Positions 1 to 6,730 of a DNA stretch of 10,702 nucleotides are shown here, piece by piece. Source of the DNA: GCA-2731375 sp964462145 (GTDB lineage: Bacteria; Pseudomonadota; Alphaproteobacteria; GCA-2731375). Below the pieces are notes generated by a model. It made no database searches and was not told the DNA's origin. It was given only the letters and a program-made list of their open reading frames with translations. Each line of letters opens with the position of its first letter. Position 1 is the first letter of the stretch. The DNA is taken from positions 1 through 10,702 of the forward strand of contig CAYWYB010000176.1 of assembly GCA_964462145.1 (NCBI GenBank), given 5' to 3'. A program made the position numbers and the translations under genes.

Positions 1-66
1 CACCCACGCGATTATGATGACCGGGTGGCCGGGAGGGGGAGAGGGCGGTTTAGCAAATATGCTATA

Positions 67-861
67 TCACGCGGTTTGCCCGCGCATGATCGAACGCCGC
101 TGCGACAAGGTGTTGCGGCCGCGGCGAATGGTGATGCGCATGGCCCGCTCGGCCGCGCGGCGGTTGCGTTGGCGGATACCATCGAACACATCGTAGTGGG
201 ATTCCAGGCTTTCCCGCAGGGGAATGCGGGCCTGCTTTTGCAGGCCAAAGCTTAAGCCCAGGACCGTGCCGATGATGCCCGCCAGGCGCTGCACCAGCTG
301 ATTGTGCGAGGCGTTGAGCACGGCGAGGTGAAAATCCACGTCCGCCACATAAAATGCCTCGTAATCATCAACCGCCTTCTCCATGCGCAGATAGGCCGCC
401 TCGATGCGGGTCAGGTCGTCGGATGTGGCGCGGTCGGCGGCCAGCTTGGCGGCAACCGGTTCGATCAATTCCCGCAGCTCCACCAGATCGGCGGTAAATG
501 ATTCGGAGATGCTTTCCGGCGTATGCCAGGACAGCACGTCCACATCCAACAGATCCCAGTCGCTGCGCGGGCGCACCCTGGTACCCGCTCGCTGCCGGGA
601 TTCGATCAGGCCCTTGGACGAGAGCACTTTCAAAGCCTCCCGCAAGGCCGTGCGTGAGGCCTGGAAGCGGGCCATCAACTCCTGATCGCCCGGCAGCCTT
701 TCGCCCTGTTCCAGGGCGCCGGTGACGATTTCGGTGCCGATGGCATGCACGATGGTGCCGTGGATGCCGCTGCGCGGATATAGCGCCGGGGCCGAGGTCG
801 TGCCTGCCAGAATGTTCGCCGCCAAAACAAAACTCCCTTCGCGAAAATCGCAAAACGTCAT
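67..861 (-). CDS. GntR-family transcriptional regulator, FadR/FCD subfamily
   Basis: Probable ligand-responsive DNA-binding regulator of the divergent transport and catabolic genes. Numbering from a TTG at 897 (276 residues), the winged helix spans about residues 42-110, including the GntR-typical ERLPGDQELMARFQASRTALREAL and the wing turn RQRAGTRVRP. An all-helical FCD ligand domain (about 135-262) follows. FCD domains usually hold a metal with Asp, His, His and His. Here D186, H190 and H234 are present, but the last position (22 residues after H234) is T256. The start is uncertain. TTG 897 has no ribosome site. ATG 861 (residue 13, used here) also lacks one. TTG 825 (residue 25) has AAGGGAG seven bases upstream and gives a normal 252-residue protein. 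Relatives include regulators of galactonate, uronate and lactate genes. The family call is firm; the regulated substrate is inferred from the neighbours. It is likely autoregulated through the shared intergenic region. Confidence 0.9.
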   Translation of the reverse strand: MTFCDFREGSFVLAANILAGTTSAPALYPRSGIHGTIVHAIGTEIVTGALEQGERLPGDQELMARFQASRTALREALKVLSSKGLIESRQRAGTRVRPRSDWDLLDVDVLSWHTPESISESFTADLVELRELIEPVAAKLAADRATSDDLTRIEAAYLRMEKAVDDYEAFYVADVDFHLAVLNASHNQLVQRLAGIIGTVLGLSFGLQKQARIPLRESLESHYDVFDGIRQRNRRAAERAMRITIRRGRNTLSQRRSIMRGQTA

Positions 862-948
862 GGATTGCAAACTATGCCAAACACCGTAACGGCGCAAATA
901 AATTATGATTTATAATAAAAAAATACGATAAATTAGGAAAATTATTCA

Positions 949-962
949 TCATAAAAATATGA
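949..962. repeat. Small perfect inverted repeat, candidate operator
   Basis: TCATA-aaaa-TATGA is a perfect 5+5 dyad with a 4-base spacer, on the regulator side of the intergenic region. FadR-type GntR proteins bind short dyads of this scale, but in DNA this AT-rich such a repeat can arise by chance. Confidence 0.3.
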
Positions 963-983
963 CATTTCATTTGATCTCTACCG

Positions 984-1003
984 CAGCTAAAATTTTACGG
1001 CTG
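984..1003. repeat. Nested palindrome, candidate operator
   Basis: The centre is TAAAATTTTA (988-997), a perfect 10-base palindrome. It is flanked by CAGC (984-987) and GCTG (1000-1003), which are complementary but offset by two bases on the right side. GCTAAAA at 986-992 recurs directly at 1010-1016, 24 bases away. A binding site is plausible; there is no direct evidence of function. Confidence 0.3.
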
Positions 1004-1104
1004 AAAACTGCTAAAAATTACCCCACTTCGATAATCCCCCCTGTTTATTGTCCTAGAAGGCGCGGCAAAGGGCCACATCTAAAAAAAATTATAAAAAGTG
1101 AAAA

Positions 1105-1132
1105 ATCCTATTTCTTTTTTTAAAAATAGGAT
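1105..1132. repeat. 9-bp perfect inverted repeat with 10-base spacer
   Basis: ATCCTATTT (1105-1113) and AAATAGGAT (1124-1132) are exact inverse complements around a T-rich 10-base spacer. It lies about 120 bases upstream of the binding-protein start and touches a possible -10 box (TATTAT, 1132-1137). It could be an operator overlapping the operon promoter. Read as RNA it would form only a weak A-U-rich hairpin, so a terminator is unlikely. Confidence 0.45.
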
Positions 1133-1144
1133 ATTATTTCCAAA

Positions 1145-1182
1145 TAAGCGCCTAACGGTCTCCATCGCGCGTTAAGCGCTAA
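1145..1182. repeat. 13-base imperfect dyad, candidate operator or leader hairpin
   Basis: The left arm (1145-1157, TAAGCGCCTAACG) and right arm (1170-1182, CGTTAAGCGCTAA) are inverse complements at 11 of 13 positions, with a 12-base spacer. It is GC-richer than its surroundings and sits just downstream of the possible -10 box, which would suit a repressor operator over the transcription start, or an RNA stem at the 5' end of the operon transcript. The spacing of the arms (25 bases) is also compatible with a protein dimer on one face of the helix. Confidence 0.45.
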
Positions 1183-1202
1183 TTGATGTTTTTAGGAACC
1201 GG

Positions 1203-1218
1203 GCCCGCCGATGCGGGC
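1203..1218 (+). promoter_or_regulatory. Small GC hairpin in the operon leader
   Basis: GCCCGC (1203-1208) and GCGGGC (1213-1218) form a perfect 6-bp stem with a CGAT loop, about 35 bases before the binding-protein ATG. Only ATTTA follows rather than a T run, so termination would be weak. It may help mRNA stability or set ribosome access. Confidence 0.35.
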
Positions 1219-1238
1219 ATTTATGAGGACGACAACCT

Positions 1239-1244
1239 GGGAGG
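1239..1244 (+). promoter_or_regulatory. Ribosome binding site fixing the binding-protein start
   Basis: GGGAGG, seven bases before ATG 1252. It is the only strong site in the leader and selects this ATG over the in-frame TTG 1183 and ATG 1186 upstream. Confidence 0.8.
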
Positions 1245-1251
1245 TTTAGCT

Positions 1252-2544
1252 ATGTCTTCGAAAATTACCCGTCGCAGTATGTTAAGAGGTACCGCTCTGG
1301 CAACGGCCGGCGCGGGCGCAGCGTTTTTTGGCCCGTGGAAGCACAACCGGGTCTATGCCGCCGGCACGGACAAGCCGATTAAGATCGGCCTGACCCATGA
1401 TGCCTCCGGCCAGTTCGCCAACTCGGGCCAGGCGGAAAAGCGCGGCACCATTATGGCGATCGAAGAAGCCAACGCCAAAGGCGGCGTGCTGGGCCGCAAG
1501 GTCGAATATGTCTGGATGGACACCGAAACCACGCCGCAGACCGGCACCCGCGTGGCCGAGCGTCTAATCACCCGCGAGAACGTGCATTTCATGGTCGGCA
1601 CCATTCAGTCCGGCACCGCCAATGCCATCAGCCAGGTGGCGCAAAAGTATGGTTGCGTCTATTTCAACACCAATTCGTCGTCGCCCACCGAGTCCGGCAA
1701 GAACTGCCACCGGGTGAAATTTGTTTGGGACGGCAGTGGCGAGAACTTCTCCCGCGCCGCCACCAAGAACGCCATCGATGCCTTCGGCAAGAAATGGATG
1801 TTCCTCTACAACGACTATGTCTGGGGCCAGAACACCAATGCGGCCACCAAGAAGGTTGCCGCCAATTATGGCGCCGACGCCGTCGACGAAGTGGCCATTC
1901 CGGTCGGCACCCGCGACTTCTCCGCCATCCTGTTGAAAATCCAGCAGCAAAAGCCTGATGTGGTTGCCGCCGCCGTCGGTGGCGATGACTTCAAGGTCAT
2001 GCGCAAGCAGGTTTCCGACATGGGCCTGGATTCCAAGCCGGCCTGGTTGAACAACCAGCAGGACTGGCCTGATGTTTACGGCCTGGGTGCGGACGCGGCC
2101 TTTGGCGTGTTCGGCACCACCTGGTATCACCTGCTCGATCTGCCAGGCATCAAGGAATTCGTTGCCCGTTACCAAGCCCGCTATCCGACAACCCGGATCG
2201 CGGTTCCCGGCAATGTCACCTACAACGGTTATGTCGCCATGCGGGAGTTGCTCCGCGTGATCGAGGAAACCGGTGGCACGGACAACACCAAGATCATCAA
2301 GGCCCTGGAAGGCCGCCAGATGTCCGCGGTCGACCGGATGCAGACACATGGCGCGGTGATCGATCCGAACTCCCACCATGTGCAACAGACCGTCTATCTT
2401 GCCCGCGGCAACAAGAAGCCCAAGGACAAGACTGATTACTTCGAGATCCTCACGGCCGCCGACCCGGAATCGGTCCGCGCCAGTGCGGACGCGGTCTGCA
2501 GGCTGGAATCGTTCGCCGATACGCCCAGCTACGATCAAGGCTGA
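1252..2544 (+). CDS. HAAT-type ABC transporter periplasmic substrate-binding protein (Tat-exported)
   Basis: Captures the substrate in the periplasm and delivers it to the two permeases downstream. The 430-residue protein opens with a twin-arginine signal (TRRSML, residues 6-11, then an Ala/Gly-rich hydrophobic stretch), with likely cleavage near VYA at about residue 36, so it is exported folded. The mature part has the Peripla_BP_6 / Leu-Ile-Val-binding pattern: IKIGLTHDASGQFA at the start, then EEANAKGGVLGRKVEYVWMD, the segment where family members set up the first lobe. The length is normal. ATG 1252 was chosen for its strong ribosome site and because the Tat motif then sits at the extreme N-terminus. 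The family includes binders of amino acids, amides, urea, aromatic acids and other small polar molecules, so the ligand cannot be read from sequence. The neighbouring enzymes suggest a sugar or hydroxy acid. Confidence 0.92.
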   Translation: MSSKITRRSMLRGTALATAGAGAAFFGPWKHNRVYAAGTDKPIKIGLTHDASGQFANSGQAEKRGTIMAIEEANAKGGVLGRKVEYVWMDTETTPQTGTRVAERLITRENVHFMVGTIQSGTANAISQVAQKYGCVYFNTNSSSPTESGKNCHRVKFVWDGSGENFSRAATKNAIDAFGKKWMFLYNDYVWGQNTNAATKKVAANYGADAVDEVAIPVGTRDFSAILLKIQQQKPDVVAAAVGGDDFKVMRKQVSDMGLDSKPAWLNNQQDWPDVYGLGADAAFGVFGTTWYHLLDLPGIKEFVARYQARYPTTRIAVPGNVTYNGYVAMRELLRVIEETGGTDNTKIIKALEGRQMSAVDRMQTHGAVIDPNSHHVQQTVYLARGNKKPKDKTDYFEILTAADPESVRASADAVCRLESFADTPSYDQG

Positions 2545-2556
2545 TCCGTCTCGGGG

Positions 2557-2584
2557 CGGGGCCGCTGCCGGAACGGTGGCCCCG
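2557..2584 (+). repeat. Strong intercistronic stem-loop after the binding-protein gene
   Basis: CGGGGCC (2557-2563) pairs with GGCCCCG (2578-2584). The stem continues inward by four pairs (G-U, C-G, U-G, G-C) to a CCGGAA loop, about 11 bp in all. No T run follows, so it is not a classic terminator. In many ABC operons such hairpins lie just after the binding-protein gene, where they protect the upstream message and lower expression of the membrane genes; the same role is inferred here. Confidence 0.6.
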
Positions 2585-2676
2585 CGTCCGATCCTCCATT
2601 GTATCCAGTCGTTACCAACGCCGTTGGGTTCCCCATCGGCGAACGGGGACGGCAACGCAAAAGACGAAGCAATATC

Positions 2677-3609
2677 ATGATTGATTTCCTTCTTAGTCTC
2701 TTGCCGCACCTGCTGAACGGCGTCGCCCTGGGCCTGCTGTTCGCGCTGCTGTCCCTCGGCTTCATGCTGATCATCGGGGTGATGGAAGTCATCAACCTCG
2801 CGCACGGTTCGCTATTTGCCCTGGGCGCCTACTTTGCCGTTATGCTGATGGGCCAGGACGGCGGCATACCATTGGCCTTCATGCAGTCCTATTACGACCT
2901 GCCCGCCGTCCCCCGCTACATCATCGCCCTGATCGTGGCGCCGGCCCTGGTCGCCGCCGTCGGCATGGGCCTGGAGATCTGTCTGCGCCGGACCTACGGC
3001 AAGGATCCGCTTTATGGCCTGCTGCTGACGTTCGGCGCCGCGCTGGTCCTGGAAGAAGTAATCCGCGAAATCTGGGGCCCGGCGGAATATTTTCTGCCCC
3101 TGCCCAAGGCGATCCGAGGCGGTTTCTTCTTCGCCGACATGATCTATTCCAACTATCGCATTTTCGCCGCCGTCTTCGCCACGGCCATGATCGGCCTGCT
3201 CTGGGTCTTCCTCAACCGCACGCCGTATGGCGCGGTGATCAAGGCCGGCGCCCATGACAGCGAGATGGTGCGCGTACTGGGTTATAACCTCTCCCGCCTG
3301 CGCCTTTATGTCTTCGCCTTTGGCGCCGCCCTGGCCGCCATCGCCGGCATTATCATGGCGCCGATCTGGGGCGTGCGCCCGCATGTGGGCGTGGACGCGG
3401 TGATACCTGCGTTTGTGGTCATCGTGCTGGGCGGCGTGGGCAGTTTTTGGGGCGCGGTCAGCGCCGGGCTGCTGGTCGGCATGGTCGTCGCGCTGACGGC
3501 GGCCTTCCTGACGGAATGGTCACTCCTATCCATGTATTTGTTGTTGATGGCGGTGGTCACGTTCCGCGCCAGAGGTTTCGCCGGCAAAGCCAGCGCGTTG
3601 GAGGCCTAG
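2677..3609 (+). CDS. HAAT-type ABC transporter permease, LivH-like
   Basis: Inner-membrane subunit forming the translocation path with the LivM-like partner. It has 310 residues, normal for LivH, with about eight hydrophobic segments. Family landmarks: NLAHGSLFALGAY (40-52) after the first helices, the cytoplasmic EAA-like coupling loop around 183-205 (RTPYGAVIKAGAHDSEMVRVLGYN), and VLGGVGSFWGAVSAGLLVG (250-268) near the end. ATG 2677 was preferred to an upstream in-frame start (2599) because the extra 26 residues are highly charged and lie in the intercistronic gap. The ribosome site is poor (GACGAAG), which may add to the drop in expression after the hairpin at 2557-2584. The stop is three bases before the next ATG. 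Confidence 0.93.
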   Translation: MIDFLLSLLPHLLNGVALGLLFALLSLGFMLIIGVMEVINLAHGSLFALGAYFAVMLMGQDGGIPLAFMQSYYDLPAVPRYIIALIVAPALVAAVGMGLEICLRRTYGKDPLYGLLLTFGAALVLEEVIREIWGPAEYFLPLPKAIRGGFFFADMIYSNYRIFAAVFATAMIGLLWVFLNRTPYGAVIKAGAHDSEMVRVLGYNLSRLRLYVFAFGAALAAIAGIIMAPIWGVRPHVGVDAVIPAFVVIVLGGVGSFWGAVSAGLLVGMVVALTAAFLTEWSLLSMYLLLMAVVTFRARGFAGKASALEA

Positions 3610-3612
3610 GAC

Positions 3613-4647
3613 ATGAATTCCCAATCCACTCGCAGCCGATTTTCGACGCTATTCACGGCGCCCATGCTCGTCTCGTTCCTGGTTTTCGGCACCATGCCGT
3701 TCTGGGTCGATGCGATCGGATTGTACCAATACCTTGGGCTGGAAGTGATGATCTGGGTGATTTTCGCCCTGGCCGTCAATCTGCTGCTTGGTTACACCGG
3801 CTTACCATCGTTTGGCCATGGCGCCTTCCTTGGCATCGGCGCCTACGCCTTTGGCCTGACACAGTTCAATATAGCGGCCAATTTATGGGTCAGCCTGCTG
3901 GGCGCGGTGGCGGTGACCGCCATTTTGGGCGGTCTGGTGGCAGCGTTTATTTCCCATCGCCGGGGTATTTACTTCGCCCTGATGACCATCGCCTGCGCCC
4001 AGATATTTTAATTTGTCGCCTCGAAATGGACCGATGTCACCGGCGGCGAGGATGGTTTGTTGAATATCGCGCGCCTGCCCCTGGATCTGGGCCTGGCCGA
4101 GATTTCCATCCAATCCAACTTCAACCTCTACTATCTGTGCTTCGCGGCTTATGTGATTATCGTGGTGGGCATGTGGCGCCTGGTCAATTCGCCGTTCGGC
4201 AAGGTCATCACCGCGATCAAGCAGAATGACAGCCGCGTTGCCTTCCTGGGCTATAACGTCTGGCTGTATAAGTGGATCATCTTCACGCTGTCCTGCGCCA
4301 TCTCCGGTTTGGCGGGCGCTCTCTTCGCCATGGCCCAGGAAGGCGCCTACATCAACATCATGAGCCTGCAATGGTCCGGCATCGTGATCCTGATCGTTTT
4401 GATCGGTGGCGGTTTCGTCAGCTTCTGGGGCCCGGTCCTGGGCGTAATTTTCTATTTTCTGGCCCGTGACATCCTCGGCGCCTACACCGAGGCCTGGCTG
4501 CTTTGGTTCGGCCTGACATTCATGGTGATGGTGATGTTCAAGCCCGAAGGCTTGGCCGGCATGTGGCAGGACGCTCAATTGATGTTTGGACGGCGCAAGG
4601 AAACGACGCAGGCCTGCCCCGAACCAAGTCACGCAGGGGGAGACTGA
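3613..4647 (+). pseudogene. HAAT-type ABC transporter permease, LivM-like, interrupted by an in-frame TAA
   Basis: Second membrane subunit. The start ATG 3613 has GGAGG eight bases upstream. The first 132 codons encode a normal LivM N-terminal half with GYTGLPSFGHGAFLGIGAYA. TAA at 4009-4011 then interrupts the frame. The same frame continues without any shift (FVASKWTDVTGGEDGLLNIA) through the EAA-like loop (PFGKVITAIKQNDSRVAFLGYN) and the helices ending in FKPEGLAGM, to TGA 4645-4647. The whole is 344 codons, normal LivM length. At the stop, relatives commonly carry an aromatic residue, usually Tyr (AQ-x-x-Y-x-x-A), so a single base change from TAT or TAC explains it. Re-initiation is conceivable: GAGG at 4048-4051 precedes in-frame TTG 4057 and TTG 4060. 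This is either a recent nonsense mutation, a sequencing error, or less likely readthrough or a split permease. The downstream genes look intact. Confidence 0.85.
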
Positions 4648-4648
4648 C

Positions 4649-5392
4649 ATGGCCCTCTTTGAAGCACGGCATCTGCATAAACGCTTCGCCGATCAGGTGG
4701 TCCTGGAAGACATTACCCTGTCGTTCGAGGAGAACCAGATTTCCGGCATCATGGGACCGAATGGCGCCGGCAAGACCACCTGTTTCAACGTTCTGACCGG
4801 GCGCTATCAACCGGATCGGGGCAAGGTTCTGTTCGATGGCCAGGATGTTACCGGCCTGCCGCCGCGCAAGATCGCCCGGCACGGCATCGCGCGCTCGTTC
4901 CAGATGATGAACCTGTTCGATGAATACACTGCCCTGGAAAATATCGTTCTGGCCCTGCCGGAGGTCCGCGCCAAGGGCTTTTCCATGAGCCACGATCTGG
5001 CTGGCGACGGCGATGCCCAGGATCGTGGCGCGGCGGTGTTGGCCCGTATCGGCTTGGCGGGGCGGGAGCATACCCGGGCCTCGGATCTGTCATATGGCCA
5101 GCGCAGGGCCTTGGAAATCGGCATCGCCCTGGCGGCGGAACCGCGCATGCTGTTCCTGGACGAGCCTACATCTGGCCTGGGCACGGATGCCACCGCGACC
5201 CTGGCGGCGCTGATCCAGGAGATCCGCAAAACCGTGACCATCGTCATCATCGAGCATGACATGAAGTTCCTGTTTGATCTGGCCGACCGCATCGCGGTCA
5301 TTCATTGGGGCCAGGTTATCGCCCAAGGCACGCCGGATACATTGCGCGACAATGAATGGGTGCGCGCCTCGAACCTGGGAGCCTTGGCCTGA
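4649..5392 (+). CDS. HAAT-type ABC transporter ATP-binding protein, LivG-like
   Basis: Cytoplasmic ATPase driving the importer, expected to pair with the LivF-like subunit. It has 247 residues and all motifs in order: Walker A GPNGAGKTT (36-44), Q-loop Q85, ABC signature LSYGQ (147-151), Walker B MLFLDE (167-172), and switch His H203 (IIEHDM). LSYGQ is a usual LivG variant of LSGGQ. ATG 4649 was chosen over an earlier in-frame start because it follows the livM stop by one base and has a GGGGGAG ribosome site. The stop shares one base with the livF start, so the two are probably translationally coupled. Confidence 0.94.
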   Translation: MALFEARHLHKRFADQVVLEDITLSFEENQISGIMGPNGAGKTTCFNVLTGRYQPDRGKVLFDGQDVTGLPPRKIARHGIARSFQMMNLFDEYTALENIVLALPEVRAKGFSMSHDLAGDGDAQDRGAAVLARIGLAGREHTRASDLSYGQRRALEIGIALAAEPRMLFLDEPTSGLGTDATATLAALIQEIRKTVTIVIIEHDMKFLFDLADRIAVIHWGQVIAQGTPDTLRDNEWVRASNLGALA

Positions 5393-6087
5393 TGCTGCAA
5401 ATCAACAACATCGAGACATTCTATGGCGAGACCCAGGCCCTGTTCGGCGTCTCTCTGGATATCGCGCCCGGCGAAGTGGTCAGTCTGCTGGGGCCTAACG
5501 GCGCCGGCAAGACCACGACCTTGCGCTCGATTCTGGGGCTGACGCCGGCCAAAACCGGCGCCATTGATTTCGACGGCAAGGCCATCACCCGGGCCCAGTC
5601 CCATGCCATCGCCCGCGCCGGGATAGGTTGGGTGCCCGATGACCGGCGCATTTTTCCGACCCTGACCGTGGCCCGTAACCTGGCCATTGGGCGCAAGAAA
5701 ACCCGCTTTCGCAGCTGGTCTCTAAAGGAGATGTTCGAGATCTTCACGGCGTTGGAACATTTGATGGGCCGCGAATGCGAAAATCTTTCAGGCGGCGAGA
5801 TGCAGATGGTTTCCATCTCCCGCGCCCTGTTGGGGTCACCCGGTCTAGTCCTGATGGACGAGCCGTCCCAGGGCCTGGCGCCGAAAATCGTACAGGACGT
5901 GATGAAAACCGTGACCCGGCTGAAATCGGAAGGTATCGCGGTGCTGTTGGTGGAACAGAACGCGCAAAGCGCCCTGGCGGTCAGCGACCGGGCCTATGTC
6001 ATGGATCACGGCAAGGTCGTGCACCAGGGCCCGGCGGCCGAGCTGCTTGAAGATGCGCCCATGCGCGAACGCCTGTTGGGGGTCTAG
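5392..6087 (+). CDS. HAAT-type ABC transporter ATP-binding protein, LivF-like
   Basis: Second ATPase of the importer, 231 residues. Walker A GPNGAGKTT (34-42), signature LSGGE (132-136), Walker B LVLMDE (152-157). The switch position reads VEQN (Q189), which is normal in LivF proteins. The start ATG overlaps the preceding TGA by one base (TGATG), typical of coupled liv genes, with GGGAG further upstream. Nothing looks damaged. The stop is three bases before the third ATP-binding gene. Confidence 0.94.
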   Translation: MLQINNIETFYGETQALFGVSLDIAPGEVVSLLGPNGAGKTTTLRSILGLTPAKTGAIDFDGKAITRAQSHAIARAGIGWVPDDRRIFPTLTVARNLAIGRKKTRFRSWSLKEMFEIFTALEHLMGRECENLSGGEMQMVSISRALLGSPGLVLMDEPSQGLAPKIVQDVMKTVTRLKSEGIAVLLVEQNAQSALAVSDRAYVMDHGKVVHQGPAAELLEDAPMRERLLGV

Positions 6088-6090
6088 GCC

Positions 6091-6720
6091 ATGTCCGATC
6101 AACCGCTTCTCCATGTCAATCAGGTGCGCAAGACCTATAGCCAAGGTGTTCTGAACAAGCGGATCACCTTTGATCTGCAGGCCGACTTCAGCATTGAAAA
6201 GCCGGCGATTGTCGGCGTCATGGGTCCCAACGGCTCTGGCAAGACGACCTTGTTCGAGCTGATTACCGGCTCCAACAACCCAACGTCGGGGCAGGTCCTG
6301 GTCCAGGGCCAGGATATTCACCAGGTCCGCTCCGACCAGCGGGACCGCCTGGCGATCCACTATCATCAATCCTACCAGGTTCGCCATTTCCGCAAGCGGC
6401 GGCCCAATTTCATGCTGCAGCCTTCAAGCACCGATTACCCCATGGTGCATCTGTTCGACGAGCCCCAGTTCAATACCCAGGACGGCTACATCGGCTTCAT
6501 GCTGGATTTTTTCCGCAAGCTGCGTACCGAGGGCCGCATGGTGGTGCTCTGTGTTCATCCCAACGAGCCCTTCCACCTGCGCATCATGCAGGAGATCTGC
6601 GAGCAGTATATCTTTGTCCAGAAAGGCCGCCTGACCCAGGCGCCGGATTTCGACAGCCTGCTGCAAAACCCCGATGTCACGGCCTATCTGGGTGATCTGG
6701 TCGGCAGTCAGGCCGCGTAA
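6091..6720 (+). CDS. Unusual ABC-type ATP-binding protein lacking the signature motif
   Basis: A third ATP-binding cassette gene directly after livF. It has 209 residues, shorter than its neighbours. Walker A GPNGSGKTT (45-53) is perfect and Walker B VHLFDEP (119-125) with D123-E124 is intact; H156 (VVLCVHPNEP) fits the switch His. A Q-loop-like Gln lies at 93-96. Only about 30 residues separate it from Walker B, against about 86 in the LivG-like neighbour, and no LSGGQ-like signature exists in any frame there. The helical subdomain and signature are therefore missing, while the frame and both ends are clean, so it looks like a settled shortened protein rather than a fresh deletion. The C-terminus (VTAYLGDL) resembles LivG/LivF ends. 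It should bind ATP but cannot form a standard two-site ATPase dimer. It may be a regulatory or accessory subunit of this importer; its function is unknown. Confidence 0.8.
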   Translation: MSDQPLLHVNQVRKTYSQGVLNKRITFDLQADFSIEKPAIVGVMGPNGSGKTTLFELITGSNNPTSGQVLVQGQDIHQVRSDQRDRLAIHYHQSYQVRHFRKRRPNFMLQPSSTDYPMVHLFDEPQFNTQDGYIGFMLDFFRKLRTEGRMVVLCVHPNEPFHLRIMQEICEQYIFVQKGRLTQAPDFDSLLQNPDVTAYLGDLVGSQAA

Positions 6721-6730
6721 GGAAAGCGTC

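Larger units (their letters stand above)
862..1251. promoter_or_regulatory. Divergent control region between regulator and transport operon
   Basis: I see no gene in these 390 bases. By count, 901-1140 is about 72% A+T, with two cores (901-960 and 1081-1140) near 88%, against GC-rich coding sequence on both sides. It should hold promoters for both directions and the regulator's binding site. Palindromes at 949-962, 984-1003, 1105-1132 and 1145-1182 are listed separately. TATTAT at 1132-1137 is a possible -10 box for the plus-strand operon, but no good -35 box stands 16-18 bases upstream, so no promoter is assigned. In-frame TTG 1183 and ATG 1186 precede the binding-protein start, but neither has a ribosome site. 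Confidence 0.75.

Noticed and set aside
1..66. Possible terminator for the regulator gene, including TAGCA-aata-TGCTA at 51-64
   Set aside because: The stem is only 5 bp and no T run follows on the minus strand. No gene or other element is visible in this short left edge.
911..916. TATAAT on the plus strand as a -10 box
   Set aside because: It sits in a tract that is almost entirely A and T, with no -35 box at the right distance, and about 340 bases from the gene it would serve.
1183..1251. In-frame N-terminal extension of the binding protein from TTG 1183 or ATG 1186
   Set aside because: It has no ribosome site, it contains the GC hairpin 1203-1218, and it would push the twin-arginine signal away from the N-terminus.
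1564..2805. Long minus-strand open frame (413 codons) opposite the binding-protein gene
   Set aside because: It has low-complexity Gly/Asp/Arg-rich content and no recognisable domain, and lies opposite a clear ABC binding protein; this is typical of antisense frames in GC-rich genes.
3447..4229. Plus-strand open frame crossing the livM stop codon
   Set aside because: It is in another frame, without membrane helices or LivM motifs. The LivM motifs continue in the original frame on both sides of the TAA, so no frameshift is needed.
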